Assembly: GCA_900544645.1 (NCBI GenBank)
Contig: UQWG01000047.1
Location: 1-15,240, forward strand
DNA from: an uncultured Collinsella sp.
GTDB taxonomy: Bacteria; Actinomycetota; Coriobacteriia; Coriobacteriales; Coriobacteriaceae
Length of the DNA: 15,240 nt
Direction of reading: 5' to 3'
How positions within the stretch are numbered: the first letter of the stretch is position 1; every line of letters starts with the position of its first letter. This document shows, piece by piece, positions 13,576 to 15,240 of this stretch. The notes under the pieces are model-generated. The model saw nothing but the letters and a program-made list of their open reading frames with translations. It was not told the DNA's origin and did no database searches. The position numbers and the translations under genes are program-made.

Positions 13576-14448
13576 ATGCGCGTCGACGAGGTTTTTAAGC
13601 AGGCAGCATCCCAGGGCACCGCGCCCGTTTCGTTTGAGATGTTCCCGCCCAAGGGCGAGCTCACCCTCGACACGGCTCGCGAAGTGGCAGGCAATCTGTG
13701 CAAGCTTTCGCCGAGCTTTGTCTCGGTCACCTGCTCGGCCGGCGGCTCGGGCAACGGCGCCACCACCGCCCCCATCGCGCATATGATTTCGAGCGAATTC
13801 GACACGCCCTCTGTGGCACACCTCACCTGCGTGGGCCGCACCCACGCCGACATCGCCGCCAAGATCGACGAGTATCGCACCGCCGGCGTTGAAAACATTC
13901 TGGCCCTGCGTGGCGATCTCCCTGCCGGCGCGACCGAGGACGACAAGCCCGCCTCCGACTACGCCTACGCCCGTGACCTCATCCCCGAGCTCGTCGACGC
14001 CGGCTTTTGCGTGGGCGCCGCAGCCTACCCCGAGGGCCACATTGCCTGTGAGGATCTCAACCTCTCGGTCGAACACCTCAAGCAAAAGCAGGACGCCGGC
14101 GCGAGCTTCTTTGTGACGCAGCTCTTCTTTGATAACGAGTGCTTCTACCGTTTTCGCGAGCTTGCCGACAAGGCCGGTATCACCGTGCCCATTACCGCGG
14201 GCATCATGCCGTTTATGGGCAAGTCGCAGATCAGCCGCATGGTCTTTATGTGCGGCGCGTCGCTGCCCTCCCCCGTCATCAAGATTCTCGCCAAGTACGA
14301 GAATGACCCCGAGAGCCTGCAGGCAGCTGGTGTAGATTATGCAGCCCGCCAGCTTTGCGACCTCAAGGAGCACGGCGCCGACGGCCTGCACCTGTACACT
14401 ATGAACCGTCCTGCGATCGCCGCGACCATTATGGAGCGCCTGGGGTAA
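13576..14448 (+). CDS. metF: 5,10-methylenetetrahydrofolate reductase
   Basis: A 290-residue TIM-barrel flavoenzyme of the MetF family, which reduces methylene-THF to methyl-THF for methionine synthesis. Family motifs are present: SFEMFPPKGE (19-28) with the conserved Glu at E21, FVSVTCSAGGSGN (48-60), HLTCVGRT (82-89), NILALRGDLP (107-116) with the conserved Asp at D114, AAAYPEGH (148-155), FFVTQLFFDN (178-187) and ITAGIMPFMG (206-215). The length is standard. The ATG at 13576 is chosen for GAGGAG at 13564-13569; an upstream start at 13510 would cover the regulatory repeat. Its stop overlaps the next start by one base, so the two are translated together. Confidence 0.95.
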   Translation: MRVDEVFKQAASQGTAPVSFEMFPPKGELTLDTAREVAGNLCKLSPSFVSVTCSAGGSGNGATTAPIAHMISSEFDTPSVAHLTCVGRTHADIAAKIDEYRTAGVENILALRGDLPAGATEDDKPASDYAYARDLIPELVDAGFCVGAAAYPEGHIACEDLNLSVEHLKQKQDAGASFFVTQLFFDNECFYRFRELADKAGITVPITAGIMPFMGKSQISRMVFMCGASLPSPVIKILAKYENDPESLQAAGVDYAARQLCDLKEHGADGLHLYTMNRPAIAATIMERLG

Positions 14449-15236
14449 TGGAAAAACCGCACATCGATACAATCGCTGTCGAAGTGCCGGCCGACCTTGC
14501 GTCGCCGGCGCTTTACCGTGTCGATGCTGCGCACCATCCCCGTGTCGACCGTGCCGAGATGCTGCGGTATCTGGGTTACGGCGGCCAGCAGATTGAGCCC
14601 GAACTGTCACGACGTATTGAGCTTGTCGTTGAACGTCTGGAACTGGACATTGAGCCCCGTGGCGTGCGCCGCGTATTTGCCATCGATGCCACGGGCGTCG
14701 ACGAACAGGGCGAGCCTTGCATCCGCCTGGTCGGCACCAACGTTGAGCTGCGCGGTCGCGATATCTATCGTCATCTTAAGGACGCCCGCTTTGCCGCACT
14801 CATGGCATGCACCCTCGGCATGGACGCCGAGCGTCGCCTGCGCACCACGGGAGCCCAACATCCCCTGGAGGGCGCCGTGCTCGACGCCGCGTGCTCCGCT
14901 TACGTAGAAGCCGCCGTTGAGCAAATGGACCAGCAGGTCAAGACGAACGCCGCCGTTCATGGGCTCGCCGGCAACTGGCGCTTTAGTCCCGGCTACGGCG
15001 ACTGCCCGCTCTCGGCCCAGCGCTCGATCGTGGCTGCGCTCAACGCCACGCGGCTCATCGGGCTTACCGTCACACCCACCAGCCTGCTCATGCCCACCAA
15101 AAGCGTGACCGCGGTGATCGGCCTATTCGACGGCGAAGTCCACGACGCCCAGAGCCGCCCCACCTGCAATATCTGCAGCATGCGCGAGCACTGCCGCTTC
15201 CGCGCCGCCCACACCACCTGCTATTCCAGCCATTAG
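14448..15236 (+). CDS. Free-standing MetH-type reactivation (AdoMet-binding) domain protein
   Basis: A 262-residue protein matching the activation domain found at the C-terminus of cobalamin-dependent methionine synthase. That domain binds S-adenosylmethionine and remethylates oxidised cobalamin. The clearest signature is RFSPGYGDCPLSAQ (178-191), followed by LIGLTVTPTSLLMPTKSVTAVIG (203-225 region), equivalent to the SPGYPACP and IGI.LTES..M.P..SVSG segments of MetH. A Cys-rich tail, C240xxC243, C249 and C258, could bind a metal or Fe-S cluster; full-length MetH lacks it as far as I recall. The ATG at 14448 overlaps the metF stop. The most likely partner is a methionine synthase lacking this domain, perhaps encoded next, since AGGAG follows at the window edge. 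Confidence 0.85.
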   Translation: MEKPHIDTIAVEVPADLASPALYRVDAAHHPRVDRAEMLRYLGYGGQQIEPELSRRIELVVERLELDIEPRGVRRVFAIDATGVDEQGEPCIRLVGTNVELRGRDIYRHLKDARFAALMACTLGMDAERRLRTTGAQHPLEGAVLDAACSAYVEAAVEQMDQQVKTNAAVHGLAGNWRFSPGYGDCPLSAQRSIVAALNATRLIGLTVTPTSLLMPTKSVTAVIGLFDGEVHDAQSRPTCNICSMREHCRFRAAHTTCYSSH

Positions 15237-15239
15237 GAG
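15235..15239 (+). promoter_or_regulatory. Ribosome-binding site for a gene beyond the window
   Basis: AGGAG overlaps the TAG stop of the preceding gene. Its position implies a closely following gene in the same operon, starting just outside the window. Confidence 0.5.
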
Positions 15240-15240
15240 C

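Noticed and set aside
13561..14610. Long open frame opposite metF
   Set aside because: Antisense shadow with no domain and no ribosome-binding site.

Overview
The window reads as chromosomal DNA of a GC-rich, anaerobic Gram-positive bacterium, most likely Collinsella or a close relative in the Coriobacteriia. This rests on protein recognition and gene content: type III glutamine synthetase, MurT/GatD cell-wall amidation, ferredoxin-type proteins, iron-dependent alcohol dehydrogenases and strong Gram-positive Shine-Dalgarno sites. No database search was possible, so the genus is an inference.

Layout. (1) 1-930: a GntR/UTRA regulator on + with its own -10 box, a leader hairpin and a long-stem terminator. 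(2) 978-5405, all on -: a protein with four predicted [4Fe-4S] clusters, a shortened glycerol dehydrogenase paralogue, an intact glycerol dehydrogenase and an iron-containing alcohol dehydrogenase. Transcription runs from 5405 down to 978, with hairpin terminators between some genes. (3) 5406-5905: a 500-bp divergent intergenic region with an operator-like palindrome and structured leader for the alcohol dehydrogenase. (4) 5906-10248 on +: two helical-repeat proteins that look like diverged tandem duplicates, then one 725-residue polypeptide joining MurT and GatD (lipid II isoglutaminyl synthase). (5) 10249-11061: tRNA-Glu(TTC), a partial duplication of its 3' end plus terminator, and a 217-bp element with 33-bp terminal inverted repeats. 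(6) 11062-13149 on -: type III glutamine synthetase with a promoter/operator candidate. (7) 13576-15236 on +: metF overlapping by one base a free-standing MetH-type reactivation domain; a ribosome-binding site at the window's end implies another gene.

How the genes fit together. The dehydrogenase block suggests redox disposal from glycerol and aldehydes. Glutamine synthetase makes the glutamine that GatD hydrolyses to amidate the peptidoglycan stem peptide, but nothing shows they are co-regulated. MetF supplies methyl-tetrahydrofolate and the reactivation-domain protein would keep cobalamin-dependent methionine synthase active, so the last two genes form a methionine-synthesis unit.

The most unusual items are the MurT-GatD fusion with its paired repeat-protein neighbours, the inverted-repeat element beside the duplicated tRNA end, the internally shortened glycerol dehydrogenase, and the terminator placed directly in front of the intact glycerol dehydrogenase. 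I see no CRISPR array, complete insertion sequence, phage gene or obvious defence system.
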